Counted from the stretch's first letter, positions 45,818-55,490 are shown. The stretch: 64,000 bases of DNA from Flavobacterium akiainvivens (GCF_001278115.1 NZ_LIYD01000005.1:1937431-2001430); one strand, 5' to 3'. Notes: generated by a model from the letters alone, not told the origin. Numbers and translations are program-made.

Positions 45818-46660
45818 TTATCCTGCAAAACTACTACAACTGGTCCCCGCATCATCATAATATTTTTTAATGACCTTCGTCATATGGCTGGCATCAGTAA
45901 ATCCAAGGTCATAGGCAATTTCCTTAAGGCTCTGCCCAGAATATTCCATACGGCTTTGCGCCACATTTACACGTGATTTCAGTATATATTCTTTAAGGCT
46001 CTCACCCGTTTTCTTTTTAAAATATTCACTTACATAATTTGGCGAAAGGTTAAACTCGCCCGCAATAACATCGGACTTAAGCTTATTATTATCAAATAGG
46101 TTAAATTGTATATACTGTAACACATCACGTGTTTGGTTGTCTTTGTCTTTATGTTTTTCAAAGAAACTGTTTTCGAAATTCCTGAGCAGTATATTGAGCA
46201 TTGCCACCATGTTTGTGCGGAGTATAGACTCCGAAAAATTAGCTTGCTGCCTTTCAAGCTGCATACTGTTTATAAGGCTAATCATTACTGCCTTATCGGC
46301 ATCAGAATGAATGACATCCCCGGGCGTGCGGTTATAGGTACTCAGTATATAGTGTAGATTACTAAACCACTGGCTGTAATCCATCATGGTGCGCTTGTCT
46401 TCCTTAAAAAACAGGGCATTGAATTTAATAAACACAAACGTTGTGGGCTTGTCTATCTCAAACGAATGGCAGTCGTAAGGAGGCAGCAAAAAAATGCTCT
46501 GCCCACTGTAGGGCAGTATACTGCCATTGATGCACTGGTTGCCGTTGCCCTCCTGTATAAAAACCAATTCAAAGAAATTATGGCGGTGCGGACGGCGTGT
46601 CCACTCCGTTAGGGTTTCTTTTTCAATGTCAAAGGGTTGCAATGAATTTTCTATATGCAT
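45818..46660 (-). CDS. AraC family transcriptional regulator
   Basis: The start at MHIENSLQPF gives 280 residues; earlier in-frame ATGs would add a 42-residue stretch unlike the family. An N-terminal cupin sensor domain (HRHNFFELVFIQEGNG; IFLLPPYDCHSFEI) leads to a C-terminal double helix-turn-helix (about residues 190-275, FNLSPNYVSEYFKKKTGES and AYDLGFTDASHMTKVIKKYY). Sugar or small-molecule sensing is usual for this layout. It could control the GH28-like gene or the genes at 46827-50439. Confidence 0.87.
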   Translation of the reverse strand: MHIENSLQPFDIEKETLTEWTRRPHRHNFFELVFIQEGNGNQCINGSILPYSGQSIFLLPPYDCHSFEIDKPTTFVFIKFNALFFKEDKRTMMDYSQWFSNLHYILSTYNRTPGDVIHSDADKAVMISLINSMQLERQQANFSESILRTNMVAMLNILLRNFENSFFEKHKDKDNQTRDVLQYIQFNLFDNNKLKSDVIAGEFNLSPNYVSEYFKKKTGESLKEYILKSRVNVAQSRMEYSGQSLKEIAYDLGFTDASHMTKVIKKYYDDAGTSCSSFAG

Positions 46661-46826
46661 ATTGGTTTCTTTTAGATAACAGGAAGGGGTAAACAAATAT
46701 AAAACTTTCCCGCTTTTTACAGAATAATACATTTGCATAATGACCCGGATTTTGAGAATTATAAATACACAATCTGCGATCGCCATAAGGCAGCCGCAGA
46801 TGTGCCGTTGTGTTGCTTTAGCAGTA

Positions 46827-47765
46827 TTATAGCGTTACTACTACTTTACCTACGGTACGACCGCTTTCTACATGCAGATGTGCTTTATCCATATCTGCAA
46901 AAGCAAAGGTTTCAGATACGTGCGATTTTATATACCCTTTTGCCAGCCAGTCTGCAATTACTTTCATATCATCGCCGTTAGAACTAACCATAAAAAAGTA
47001 ACCGTTTACGCCTTTCGCTTTCGCTTTTTCGGTTACAGCTTCGTTAAGCCCTGTTGGGATACTGATGACCGTACCGCCGCTTTTAGCCACTTCAAGTGAA
47101 TTGTCTATGTTATCGCCGCCTACGGTATCAAAAACAAAATCAAAACTGTATGGGCTTTCTGCCCAGTTGTAGCCGTGATAATCAATATGGGCATCAGCGC
47201 CAAGACTCAGCACGAAATCTTTATTCTTAGTCGATGAGGTACCCGTAACATTAGCACCCAGGTGTTTCGCTATCTGTACGGCATAGTGCCCCACACCACC
47301 CGATGCAGCGTGAGCCAGTACATTTTGCCCCGGCCGCACCTTAGCGTTGTGTACTATAGCCTGGTAAGCGGTAAGTGCTGCGAGCGTAGCTGCCGCGGCT
47401 TCTTCATGGCTAATGTTGGCTGGTTTAAGTGCCAGGTGTGCAGCGGGTGCGGCAACATATTCGGCATAAGCTTTACCATGACCGGGAAAGTTTACCATAC
47501 CAAAAACTTCATCGCTTTTTTTGAATCCTGAATTACTGCCTGCCTGGACTACCACGCCGCTGATGTCCCAGCCCAGTATAAGTGGAAGTTCTTCTTTAAG
47601 CCTGCCAAAAACACCCTTGCCGGCACGGCTTTTTACGTCTACGGGGTTTATACTTATGGCTTTAACCTGTACCAGCACTTGGTCTTCGTTTATAGATGGT
47701 GTAGGAAGTTCTGTATGAACCAGTTTTTTAGTATCACCCGGTTCGTTTATAATAATAGCTTTCAT
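46827..47765 (-). CDS. NADPH:quinone reductase-like, zinc-free MDR oxidoreductase
   Basis: The 312-residue product has the GroES-like N-terminal domain (VKAISINPVDVKSRAGKG) and a Rossmann domain with AASGGVGHYAVQIAKHLGA. The zinc-binding residues of true alcohol dehydrogenases are absent. It would reduce quinones or enones with NADPH in the cytoplasm. It ends a probable operon with the two propeller genes at 47802 and 49300 (gap 36 bases). Confidence 0.87.
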   Translation of the reverse strand: MKAIIINEPGDTKKLVHTELPTPSINEDQVLVQVKAISINPVDVKSRAGKGVFGRLKEELPLILGWDISGVVVQAGSNSGFKKSDEVFGMVNFPGHGKAYAEYVAAPAAHLALKPANISHEEAAAATLAALTAYQAIVHNAKVRPGQNVLAHAASGGVGHYAVQIAKHLGANVTGTSSTKNKDFVLSLGADAHIDYHGYNWAESPYSFDFVFDTVGGDNIDNSLEVAKSGGTVISIPTGLNEAVTEKAKAKGVNGYFFMVSSNGDDMKVIADWLAKGYIKSHVSETFAFADMDKAHLHVESGRTVGKVVVTL

Positions 47766-47801
47766 GTTGTTATGTATTTTAATGTTGATTTTTTTATTTG
47801 A

Positions 47802-49295
47802 TTACCTAAATGGCACGCCTGCTACAAGTGGCTTAAACCTGAAAATATAAAACGGCGCCGTTGCTTTGTTTTGGCCATTGTTAAACACTTCGCCCAGGTG
47901 CACCTGCGCTGCCGATACATACATGTAACCATCGGCAGCGTTGTAGCTTACGCCATCAGGCCACAGCATGTTATTATCAATTACAAATCTGTGCACACTG
48001 CGGTCTTTAGCCAATACTACATCTATACTATTTGTTTCAAGTGCTGTGAGATAAATATTACCCTCAGCATCAATACTTAGTCCGCCATTGTTTGGCTTAG
48101 CTGAATAGGTTTCAACGCGCTTGTCTAACTCCGCTTGCAAAAAGGTTTCGTTTAAAATATCATCAATTTTTACACGGTAAATCTTGCTACCATTTAGAGG
48201 TGCATAATACAGCCATTCAAACCCTGCATCGGCAGTAATACCATCGGCACCTACCAAAAGGTTTTTACCGTTTATGGCTAACGGTTTTCCATTAATAACT
48301 GTGGGGGTATTTTCCGGCAAAGTGGTGCGGGTGCCTTCCAGAAGCCTGCGTGTGGCTCCGGTTTTCATATCAACCACAATAAGGGCTGCTTTGTTGCCGT
48401 CGCCGCCGTTGCCTATGCCTTCATCTGCAATAATAAACACACCGTGTTTGGTATCTACCACCATATCATTAGGCTGCGATGTAGTAGCAACTGCCGTTTG
48501 TGGCAGGTAATAAATTCTTTCAAGCTTATCGGTTCGCGTGTTCCAACCTACAATTTTAGGAGTTATGGCATTGCGCTGCCCCATATCGAGCATCCAGATA
48601 ATACCATTAGCATCGTTGCGGATGCCCAATACATTACTCAGGTAATGGTCGTCAGTATCCCGTGGGGTATTCCATTCCAGGTTAGGAAATGGGCTGCTTG
48701 TCTTGGCCTTTGCATCATATTTCACAACTCTTATATCAGGGTTAAAAAATGGGTGGTTGCTGTAAACCAGATCACCCTGTGATGTGTAGGCTATGTTACC
48801 TACGGCATTTTCTACCGTTGCATAAACTTCAGGTGTGGTTACTTTGCCGTTCCATTTGGCAGACACGGTTGCTTTTGTATCTGTCTTGGTAAAATAATTA
48901 TCGGTTCCGGCAATCCAGTCCATACGGGCAGGAGTAAAAAAATCGATGTCTATAGTATTATCTTCCAGAGCTATAAAACTGTGTGGCACATTAGCTGGAA
49001 TGATGATACCTTCGCCTGCTTTTACAATTACTTCCTTTCCTTCAACCAAAACCTTAACACTGCCTTGTGTTATGACCGAATATTGCTCGTTTATATGCTG
49101 GTGTACGGGTACCACTGCGCCTTTTTTATAGGTAAAATAACCTATGGTGCCTGATTCGCCCGAAATAGTGCCGCGAGTCAGTAACTCATTTACCTGTTTT
49201 ACGGGGAGGCTTTTAAACGAAAAGTGCTGTACCTGCTGCGCCTGCCCTACCCATGCAATAGCAAGGGCTATGGCTGTTATTAAATTCTTTGCCAT
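47802..49295 (-). CDS. Secreted cupin plus royal-jelly-like beta-propeller protein
   Basis: The 497-residue product has a signal peptide (ending GQAQ), a cupin domain (about residues 45-115, VPVHQHINEQYSVITQGSVK and the metal-site pattern HQH...E) and a C-terminal propeller (about 150-497) of the major-royal-jelly/yellow type (MVVDTKHGVFIIADEG; VGADGITADAGFEWLYYAPL). The propeller is a relative of the whole of the next protein, 49300-50439. Function unknown. The fusion suggests a metal-dependent or sugar/lactone-binding role. Confidence 0.75.
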   Translation of the reverse strand: MAKNLITAIALAIAWVGQAQQVQHFSFKSLPVKQVNELLTRGTISGESGTIGYFTYKKGAVVPVHQHINEQYSVITQGSVKVLVEGKEVIVKAGEGIIIPANVPHSFIALEDNTIDIDFFTPARMDWIAGTDNYFTKTDTKATVSAKWNGKVTTPEVYATVENAVGNIAYTSQGDLVYSNHPFFNPDIRVVKYDAKAKTSSPFPNLEWNTPRDTDDHYLSNVLGIRNDANGIIWMLDMGQRNAITPKIVGWNTRTDKLERIYYLPQTAVATTSQPNDMVVDTKHGVFIIADEGIGNGGDGNKAALIVVDMKTGATRRLLEGTRTTLPENTPTVINGKPLAINGKNLLVGADGITADAGFEWLYYAPLNGSKIYRVKIDDILNETFLQAELDKRVETYSAKPNNGGLSIDAEGNIYLTALETNSIDVVLAKDRSVHRFVIDNNMLWPDGVSYNAADGYMYVSAAQVHLGEVFNNGQNKATAPFYIFRFKPLVAGVPFR

Positions 49296-49299
49296 GGCA

Positions 49300-50439
49300 T
49301 TACAGTTTTAACCTTAAAATTTTATACGGTTTTTCGGTTTTGTTTACGTTGTTGTTAAACCACGGCATAAGCTGTATTTGCGATATAGATATATACAAGT
49401 AGCCATCGTTAGAAATGCTATAGCTGTCCGGCCAAATCAGTTTATCTGTATCGGTAATCAGCGTATGCATTTTAAGGTCGGGTGTCATTTTTACAATACT
49501 GCTTTTCTCAAGGTCGCCCAGGTAGAGGTTACCGTCTTTATCGAACTCCATACCATCGGTAGTTATAAAATGCCCCAGGTCTTCTACTTTATCGTTAATG
49601 GTTTTAAGTGGAGTAGTAAAATCTCTCAATAACGTGGTGTTTACGCGGTACAACTTATCATCGGTAAGGGGTTTATAGTACAGCCATGCTTTATCGGGCG
49701 AAAGCGCTATACCATCTGAATTTATTTTAGGTATACTGCCGTCTACCTTGGCAAATTCTTTTCCGTTGAAAGTAAAATGATAGGCCGGGTCAGACAGTAC
49801 CGATGGCGAATCGTGCAGTACAAAGCGTGAATCACCCGTTTTAGTATTAAGCACTACAATACCACCGTTAGAAGAACTAGTCATGTATGCAAAACCGTTT
49901 GTGTTGTCTATCCTTATGTCGTTTATGTAGCTGTCTTTTCCGGCTACGCTTTCGGGGAATTTGTATATGCGCTCTATACTGTTGTCAGCAAGTTTTATTT
50001 TAATGACCTTGTTACTTTTCTGGTATACCGGGCCAAGTCCTATACCCGCCGCGTCTACCACCCATAGGTAGCCTTTTTCATCGGCCACCACTGCCTGTAC
50101 ACAAACAAATTTGTTGTCGCCGTTGTCGCCTTTTTTAAAGCTGTTCCAGTTGGCATCCGGGTAAGGCACCGGTTTGCCGTCTTTTACTTCAACAACCGAA
50201 TAGCTGTGTTTATCAAGCCAGTACGGATAGTTAGTAAACACCCTGCCGTCCGGCGATACTGCCACGCCGGTAAGTTGATAGGTACTGTCTGCAAACACCT
50301 CCTCAAGCTGGGCTACAGGCGTTTCCTGAATAGTATCAGTAGCAGCCGGTTGTGCCATTTCATTTGTTTTTTCTTTGTTACCGCAGGCCAAAAGCAAAGC
50401 TGCTATGGCAAGTGCAGATCCTATAATATATTTTTTCAT
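49300..50439 (-). CDS. Royal-jelly-like beta-propeller lipoprotein
   Basis: The 379-residue product has a lipoprotein signal (LLACGNKE, Cys19) and a single propeller domain of the major-royal-jelly/yellow type (DIRIDNTNGFAYMTSS; SDGIALSPDKAWLYYKPLT). Its C-terminal half aligns with the propeller of the following gene (DGYLYISISQIQLMPWFNNN against DGYMYVSAAQVHLGEVFNNG). The two genes are 4 bases apart and probably arose by duplication. Confidence 0.78.
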   Translation of the reverse strand: MKKYIIGSALAIAALLLACGNKEKTNEMAQPAATDTIQETPVAQLEEVFADSTYQLTGVAVSPDGRVFTNYPYWLDKHSYSVVEVKDGKPVPYPDANWNSFKKGDNGDNKFVCVQAVVADEKGYLWVVDAAGIGLGPVYQKSNKVIKIKLADNSIERIYKFPESVAGKDSYINDIRIDNTNGFAYMTSSSNGGIVVLNTKTGDSRFVLHDSPSVLSDPAYHFTFNGKEFAKVDGSIPKINSDGIALSPDKAWLYYKPLTDDKLYRVNTTLLRDFTTPLKTINDKVEDLGHFITTDGMEFDKDGNLYLGDLEKSSIVKMTPDLKMHTLITDTDKLIWPDSYSISNDGYLYISISQIQLMPWFNNNVNKTEKPYKILRLKL

Positions 50440-50558
50440 GATACTGTGGGTTTATGTATTTTGATGTTACAAAGTTAGTTTTGGGGTATGCCGTTAGTCT
50501 AGTACGTTTTTAGGATTTAATAGTACAAAATCACGTTTCTTGTTTTTAAAAAAGGGTG

Positions 50559-50578
50559 ACCGCCCGTATCCGGGCGGT
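50559..50578 (-). terminator. Terminator after the PEBP gene
   Basis: ACCGCCCG and CGGGCGGT form a GC-rich stem with a 4-base loop; on the minus strand CACCCTTTTTT follows. Confidence 0.65.
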
Positions 50579-50592
50579 GTATTAAACCCACA

Positions 50593-51162
50593 TTAAGGCA
50601 CATAAACATATGCTATTATAGATGCCTTTGCTATAACATTAGCACTAAGATTAAAGCCCACCAGCGCGGGGTTTGCATCTTTGTCCAGGTTAAGTTTAGA
50701 TTTAAGGGCATATACCGTAATTACATACGGGTGGTAGCCGCTGCCGGGTATAGGAACCGGGCCACCGTAGCCATACTGTTTAAAGTCGTTTAAAGACGAT
50801 ATACTGCCGGCAGGTAATAGTTCTGGGTGTGTACTGGCTGCACCGGCCTTTAGCGCTTTTGTATCTTTAGGCAGGTTAAACAGCACCCAGTGCCACCAGC
50901 CGCTACCTGTTGGGGCTTCGGCATCATACATGGTTATGGCAAATGCCTGGGTGCCGTCGGGGGCGTTATCCCAGCTCAGGTCGGGCGAAATGTTGCCGCC
51001 TTTTACACCCCAGTCGTTATAATAAAAATCGTTAGTTAGCTGCCCGCCCAGCGTAGCGCTTTTAAGGGTAAATGTTTTAGGAGATGTTTGCGCCTGTAGC
51101 ACAACTGCTGCTAATAACAGCGTGCCTAAAAAAATGTTTTTTACAGATGAAATAGTTTTCAT
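50593..51162 (-). CDS. YbhB/YbcL-type phosphatidylethanolamine-binding protein family member
   Basis: The 189-residue product has a signal peptide (ending LQAQ) and the PEBP fold: GGNISPDLSWDNAPDGTQAFAI in part, the ligand-site DAEAPTGSGWWHWVLFNLP and GYGGPVPIPGSGYHPY. Members bind anionic or phosphate-like ligands in the periplasm. No enzyme activity is known. Confidence 0.87.
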   Translation of the reverse strand: MKTISSVKNIFLGTLLLAAVVLQAQTSPKTFTLKSATLGGQLTNDFYYNDWGVKGGNISPDLSWDNAPDGTQAFAITMYDAEAPTGSGWWHWVLFNLPKDTKALKAGAASTHPELLPAGSISSLNDFKQYGYGGPVPIPGSGYHPYVITVYALKSKLNLDKDANPALVGFNLSANVIAKASIIAYVYVP

Positions 51163-51307
51163 GGTACTAATAATTAATGTTTTAAAATTGTTATTGCAGG
51201 TACGTTAACCTTACAATGCAAAGTTCGGTAGCAAGAGGGTGGTGTTTATGGTACGTTTCTGGGTTAGGCAGGTATAAAAACAGGTTTATTTACCTGCCCC
51301 ATAAAAC

Positions 51308-51337
51308 AAATCCTGCCCAGAAGGATTGTGGACAGGA
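51308..51337 (-). terminator. Terminator after the AraC remnant
   Basis: AATCCTGCCCA and the facing TGGACAGGATT pair with one mismatch. It lies just past the broken AraC gene. Confidence 0.5.
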
Positions 51338-51368
51338 TTATAGTTTAACTATTCAGTATTGCTGCGTG

Positions 51369-52009
51369 TTACAGCCATTGCTTAGGCACTAACTGATAGC
51401 CATTGCTCTCTTAAAAGATGTAAGGCTTCGCCCGGTGAGGTAGGCAAAACGTTCTAAAGGCACATTAAACAAAAAGTTTTGTTCCATAAACGGGCTCAGG
51501 TCGGCTTTTACAGGCTGGGTGAAATCAAACAGCACATCCTGCCATGTAGCCGCATTTTGCATGAGCAGTAATAATGCCTCCTTCTGTTTTAGTTGCGACA
51601 ACTTTATATCATTTTCAAGGAAACCTTCGTAAGCCAAAAGCGATTCCATAAAAACTTTTATGGTTTCATAATTTCCCAGGCTTTTCATTTCCGGCTTTCC
51701 CGCAGTCCCCGCTGTTTTATAGCCAAATTCTGAAGCTAAGTCAAGCAGCGTATTATCATCAAAAAAGAGAGTAATAGTTTTAAAATCGGTTTCAGAACCA
51801 TTAAGCTTTTTAAATTTTAGTAGTTGGTTCTTTTTTATAAAGAACAGATCGCCTGCTGTAAGCACGTTTTTGGTAGTGCCGTAGTCCAGTTCCATTTGGC
51901 CGGAAACCACAAGGCCCAAGCTGTGCAGCGCAACAAACTCTTCGCCATCTTTCCAGTCTGAAGCATGGCATGCAAAACTAACCGGGGTAAATGTATCTTG
52001 CTTAATCAT
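51369..52009 (-). pseudogene. AraC family regulator that has lost most of its DNA-binding domain
   Basis: The open frame of 206 residues keeps the sensor part and the first helix-turn-helix start (NVPLERFAYLTGRSLTSFKR), then runs AMAIS and stops at 51389. A neighbouring frame goes on as VPKQWL, like the family's usual PQQWL stretch, and stops at 51369. About 55 residues, including the second helix-turn-helix, have no trace downstream. A frameshift plus a deletion explains this. It could still bind ligand or dimerise but should not bind DNA as relatives do. Confidence 0.75.
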
Positions 52010-52194
52010 AGTTAAAACTTAATTGCTTATACAAAGGTAAGCAGATTACAGCTTGGTTACTTTGCTAAAAAGGCCAAAAACAACTTTGTAAAAAAGGCCA
52101 ATTTACATCCAGACATAATTGTATTCTTTATTCTCAACTTATTGAAAAGGAAACTAAATTTGTGCTTGCATTATGCAACAAACCAAACACACTT

Positions 52195-53052
52195 ATGGGG
52201 CAGTTAACATCTGGAACGGGAACCAAGCTAATAAGCCTGTACAATGCAGGCGAAAATATTTTGGGTACACCAATACGGTTCAGCGAATACAGTATAATTT
52301 TTGTAAACGCGGGACAGGGCACATTCTATTCAGATTTTGGCGCATTTCCATTCAATGGACCAATGTTGTTCTTTGCCACACCCATGCAACTAATATATAT
52401 AGAAGAGATAATTGCCGCTCAATATACCGTACTACAGTTTCATGGTGATTTTTATTGTATGGAATACCACCGTGAGGAAGTGGCGTGCAACGGCCTGTTG
52501 TTTAACAACATATATATAGAGCCTTCTCTACAACTTAGCGATGCCGACCATAAGGGTTTTAACCAGCTTATGGAGCAGATAACCGAAGAGTTTACAATGA
52601 CCACACCTTCGGATATTGTTTTAAAATCGTTACTGCAACTGTTTCTGGCAAAATCGAGCCGCGTAAAAAACAGGGAGCTGAACAGTACCGCCCACATAAG
52701 CCAGCGCGATGACGAAATGGAACGCTTTAAAGAGCTACTGGAAGCCCATTTCCTTACCCTGCGCAAACCTGCCGATTATGCCGATTTACTTATCATGGCA
52801 CCTAACACACTTACTAAACGATGTACAAAGTACTTTAAAAAAACACCTTCGCAACTTATTACAGAGCGCCTTATTGTTGAAGCAAAAAAACAATTGCACC
52901 TTACCCGAAAAAGCATTAAGGAAATAGCCTACGCCCTTAACTTTCAGGATGAGTTTTACTTTAGCCGCGTTTTTAAAAAACATACTAATGAGTCTCCCCA
53001 AACCTTTAGAGATAAAACAGGCATATCTATAGTGGCAGATTTGTACAGGTAA
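52195..53052 (+). CDS. AraC family transcriptional regulator
   Basis: The ATG at 52195 (MGQLTSGTG) gives 285 residues; a GTG at 52162 is an alternative. The N-terminal sensor domain (FVNAGQGTFYSDFGAFPFNG) is followed by the double helix-turn-helix (about residues 190-280, with NTLTKRCTKYFKKTPSQLI and AYALNFQDEFYFSRVFKKHT). It lies just before the DUF417 gene and divergent from the broken AraC gene. Confidence 0.87.
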   Translation: MGQLTSGTGTKLISLYNAGENILGTPIRFSEYSIIFVNAGQGTFYSDFGAFPFNGPMLFFATPMQLIYIEEIIAAQYTVLQFHGDFYCMEYHREEVACNGLLFNNIYIEPSLQLSDADHKGFNQLMEQITEEFTMTTPSDIVLKSLLQLFLAKSSRVKNRELNSTAHISQRDDEMERFKELLEAHFLTLRKPADYADLLIMAPNTLTKRCTKYFKKTPSQLITERLIVEAKKQLHLTRKSIKEIAYALNFQDEFYFSRVFKKHTNESPQTFRDKTGISIVADLYR

Positions 53053-53122
53053 TATCCTTCTTTGTCCATGTTTCAGGGTTTATGCCCGGTGTAACTTTGT
53101 TTCAACAATAACAAATTACATT

Positions 53123-53686
53123 ATGAAACGATTAATTCAACAAATAGCCCATTTAGAATCCCTTGCCAAAAACGCAACCCGTTTTGCCATAGTAGTAGTT
53201 TTTATATGGATAGGCAGCCTTAAGTTTTTTACCTACGAGGCCGATGGTATAGTGCCCTTTGTGGCAAACAGCCCTTTTATGAGCTCCTTTTATAATCACC
53301 CTGAAGATTATAAAACCCACCAGAATAAAGAAGGCGAATTTATAGCCGAAAACCATGAGTGGCATATTGAAAACAATACCTATGGTTTTTCTAAAGGGCT
53401 TGGCATCTTTTTAATTGGCGTGGGCGTTCTTGTTGCCCTGCACAAAGTTGCACCGCTATGGAGTATGGTGGGCAGCCTGCTGGTGTTTTTAATGACGCTG
53501 GGTACACTCTCATTTCTTATTACCACACCCGAAAGCTGGGTACCTAACCTGGGCGATACTGATTATGGTTTCCCATTCCTGTCCGGGCGTGGCAGGCTGG
53601 TTGTTAAAGACCTTGTAATACTGGGCGGTGCGCTTATTACCATGAGCCAGTCGGCACAGCTTTACCTGAAAAGAAATAAAGCATAA
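53123..53686 (+). CDS. DUF417 (YkgB/RclC-like) inner-membrane protein
   Basis: The 187-residue product has four membrane segments and the DUF417 patterns FVWIGSLKFFTYEADGI-like (FIWIGSLKFFTYEADGIVP) and YGFPFLSGRGRLVVKDLV. The E. coli relative RclC belongs to the reactive-chlorine response and is controlled by an AraC-type regulator, RclR. Here too an AraC gene stands directly upstream. A TAACTTTG -7 box lies at 53092-53099. Confidence 0.85.
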   Translation: MKRLIQQIAHLESLAKNATRFAIVVVFIWIGSLKFFTYEADGIVPFVANSPFMSSFYNHPEDYKTHQNKEGEFIAENHEWHIENNTYGFSKGLGIFLIGVGVLVALHKVAPLWSMVGSLLVFLMTLGTLSFLITTPESWVPNLGDTDYGFPFLSGRGRLVVKDLVILGGALITMSQSAQLYLKRNKA

Positions 53687-53708
53687 CGTTTTGCACAAAA
53701 TTACAGCT

Positions 53709-53774
53709 ACGTAATTCTGTGCTATTCTTCCCGAAAAATGAAGCATCCTGTGGCAAACAGGCATCATAACTTTG
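53709..53774 (+). promoter_or_regulatory. Shared AraC-type promoter, copy S3
   Basis: It starts ACGTAATTCTGTGCTATTC (53709 on), has a second half-site TGAAGCATC at 53739-53747 and a -7 box TAACTTTG at 53767-53774. The ACGT to -7 distance is 58 bases. It precedes the AhpD-like gene. Confidence 0.75.
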
Positions 53775-53819
53775 CCTTATCAAATTGAAACAATCAATAA
53801 CATTAAAAAATTAATAATC

Positions 53820-54359
53820 ATGAAAGCAATTAACGTTCCTGCAAAAGAACAGGTAAGCGAACAATCGCAACAACTATTTGAAGCCATTTCTAAAAAAATG
53901 GGAAAAGTGCCCAACCTCTATGCTACCATAGGCTATTCGGCAAACGCGCTTAAAGGTATACTGGAGTTTGAAGAGGCATTTAGCCACAGTGCCTTTACCG
54001 CTAAAGAGCGTGAGGGTATTAACCTTGTGGTTTCTCAGGTTAACAGCTGCGACTACTGTTTGGCTGCCCACACCATGCTTGCCGGACTTAAAGGTTTTAA
54101 AGCCGATGAAGTTATAGCCATGCGTAAAGGTTTTTCTTCTGATGCTAAATTTGAAACCGCGCTGCAACTTGCCAAATCTATAGCCGAAAATAAAGGCGCT
54201 GCCAATGCCGACGTTAAAGATGCATTTTTTGCCGCAGGTTACACCGAAGCTGCCCTTATAGACCTTATAGGTATAATTACCGTGCGCACCTTTACAAACT
54301 ATGTGTATGCCCAAACCGAAATCCCTGTAGACTTTCCCGCTGCACCCGCACTTAACTAA
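53820..54359 (+). CDS. AhpD-like carboxymuconolactone decarboxylase family protein
   Basis: The start at MKAINVPAKE gives 179 residues; an ATG 16 codons earlier lies past the -7 box and is unlikely. The all-helical domain has the CxxC of the AhpD family in NSCDYCLAAHTMLA. Such proteins act as thiol-based peroxidases or reductase adaptors. It is followed 27 bases later by an alpha/beta hydrolase gene, and the pair is under the shared promoter S3. Confidence 0.87.
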   Translation: MKAINVPAKEQVSEQSQQLFEAISKKMGKVPNLYATIGYSANALKGILEFEEAFSHSAFTAKEREGINLVVSQVNSCDYCLAAHTMLAGLKGFKADEVIAMRKGFSSDAKFETALQLAKSIAENKGAANADVKDAFFAAGYTEAALIDLIGIITVRTFTNYVYAQTEIPVDFPAAPALN

Positions 54360-54386
54360 TTAAAACAACACAATAAAATTTTAACC

Positions 54387-55430
54387 ATGAAAGCTTTAAA
54401 TTTAAAACACGTGGTACTGGCAATTGTATTGCTAACCGCAAATGTGCTGATGGCACAGGAAAGGCCATATAAAGGCGAAAACGATCCTGAGGTTTTTAAA
54501 GAAGTACAATCTTTCTTAAAAGCGCTTAACTCAGGTGGTGGTAAACCTATGGAGCAAATGACTCCGGCTGAGGCACGACAGATACTGATAGGTGCTCAAA
54601 AATCAGTGGAGGTTGATTATTCAGGCATTGAAGAGTCTGAAAGGGTAATTACCCAAAACGGTTATAAGGTAAAAATACACATTACCAAACCTAAAGGAGC
54701 TAAGCCCAATGCACCGGTGTTTATTTTTATACACGGTGGTGGCTGGGTACTGGGCGATTACCCTACACACCGCAGGCTGGTGCGCGACCTTGTGGTAGAA
54801 AGCGGTGCCGTAGCCGTATTCCCTGACTACAGCCCGTCGCCCGAGGCTAAGTACCCTACCGCTATAAACGAAATATATGCAGCAACAGAATGGGTTGCTA
54901 AAAACGGTAAAGAGATAGGAGTTGACGGTAAAAACCTTGCCGTGGTGGGTAATAGCGTAGGTGGTAATATGTCGGCAGTAATTGCCCTAATGGCGAAAGA
55001 CAAAAAAGGCCCTGAAATAAAGCTACAGGTACTGCTATGGCCCGTAACCGATGCTAACTTTGAAACAACATCCTACAATGCTTACGCAAACGGAAGATTC
55101 CTTACTAAAAACATGATGAAATGGTTTTGGGACAGCTACCTGCCTGATGCAGCCAAAAGAAAAGAAATATATGCATCGCCACTACAGGCAAGCTTAGATC
55201 AGCTTAAAGGCCTGCCACCGGCATTGGTACAAACCGCAGAAAATGATGTATTGCGCGACGAAGGCGAAGCCTATGCACGCAAGCTTGACCAGGCAGGTGT
55301 ACCTGTGACGCTTACACGCTACAGCGGTCTTATACACGACTATGGCCTGCTAAACCCTATAGCGAGTGTACCGGCAGTAAAAACAGCTGTGCTACAGGCA
55401 GCTACGGTAATAAAAAACACGCTAAAATAA
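54387..55430 (+). CDS. Secreted alpha/beta hydrolase, hormone-sensitive lipase type
   Basis: The 347-residue product has a signal peptide (ending VLMAQ), the oxyanion motif HGGGWVLGD and the serine elbow GNSVGGNMS. The Asp lies in AENDVLRDEG and the His in LIHDYG. It should hydrolyse short-chain esters or lactones in the periplasm. It shares a transcript with the AhpD-like gene. Confidence 0.87.
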   Translation: MKALNLKHVVLAIVLLTANVLMAQERPYKGENDPEVFKEVQSFLKALNSGGGKPMEQMTPAEARQILIGAQKSVEVDYSGIEESERVITQNGYKVKIHITKPKGAKPNAPVFIFIHGGGWVLGDYPTHRRLVRDLVVESGAVAVFPDYSPSPEAKYPTAINEIYAATEWVAKNGKEIGVDGKNLAVVGNSVGGNMSAVIALMAKDKKGPEIKLQVLLWPVTDANFETTSYNAYANGRFLTKNMMKWFWDSYLPDAAKRKEIYASPLQASLDQLKGLPPALVQTAENDVLRDEGEAYARKLDQAGVPVTLTRYSGLIHDYGLLNPIASVPAVKTAVLQAATVIKNTLK

Positions 55431-55459
55431 GTAGTGTTAAGCAACTGCGTTAAACAAAA

Positions 55460-55490
55460 AAGATAAGCCAAAACAGCTTATCTTTTTGTT
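55460..55490. terminator. Bidirectional terminator
   Basis: AAAAGATAAGC and GCTTATCTTTT pair between the hydrolase gene and the converging AraC gene. Confidence 0.85.

Noticed and set aside
51219..51290. Shared promoter on the minus strand before the PEBP gene
   Set aside because: A GAACTTTG box is present, but nothing like the two half-sites lies 58 bases upstream.
52173..52448. Alternative frame beginning at an ATG just before the AraC gene
   Set aside because: It overlaps the AraC gene in another frame and shows no domain; the AraC frame has a clear start at 52195.
53034..53099. Possible sixth copy of the shared AraC-type promoter before the DUF417 gene
   Set aside because: The TAACTTTG box at 53092 is good, but the upstream sequence matches only TTTGTRC and is one base out of register. 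The ACGT start and second half-site are missing.
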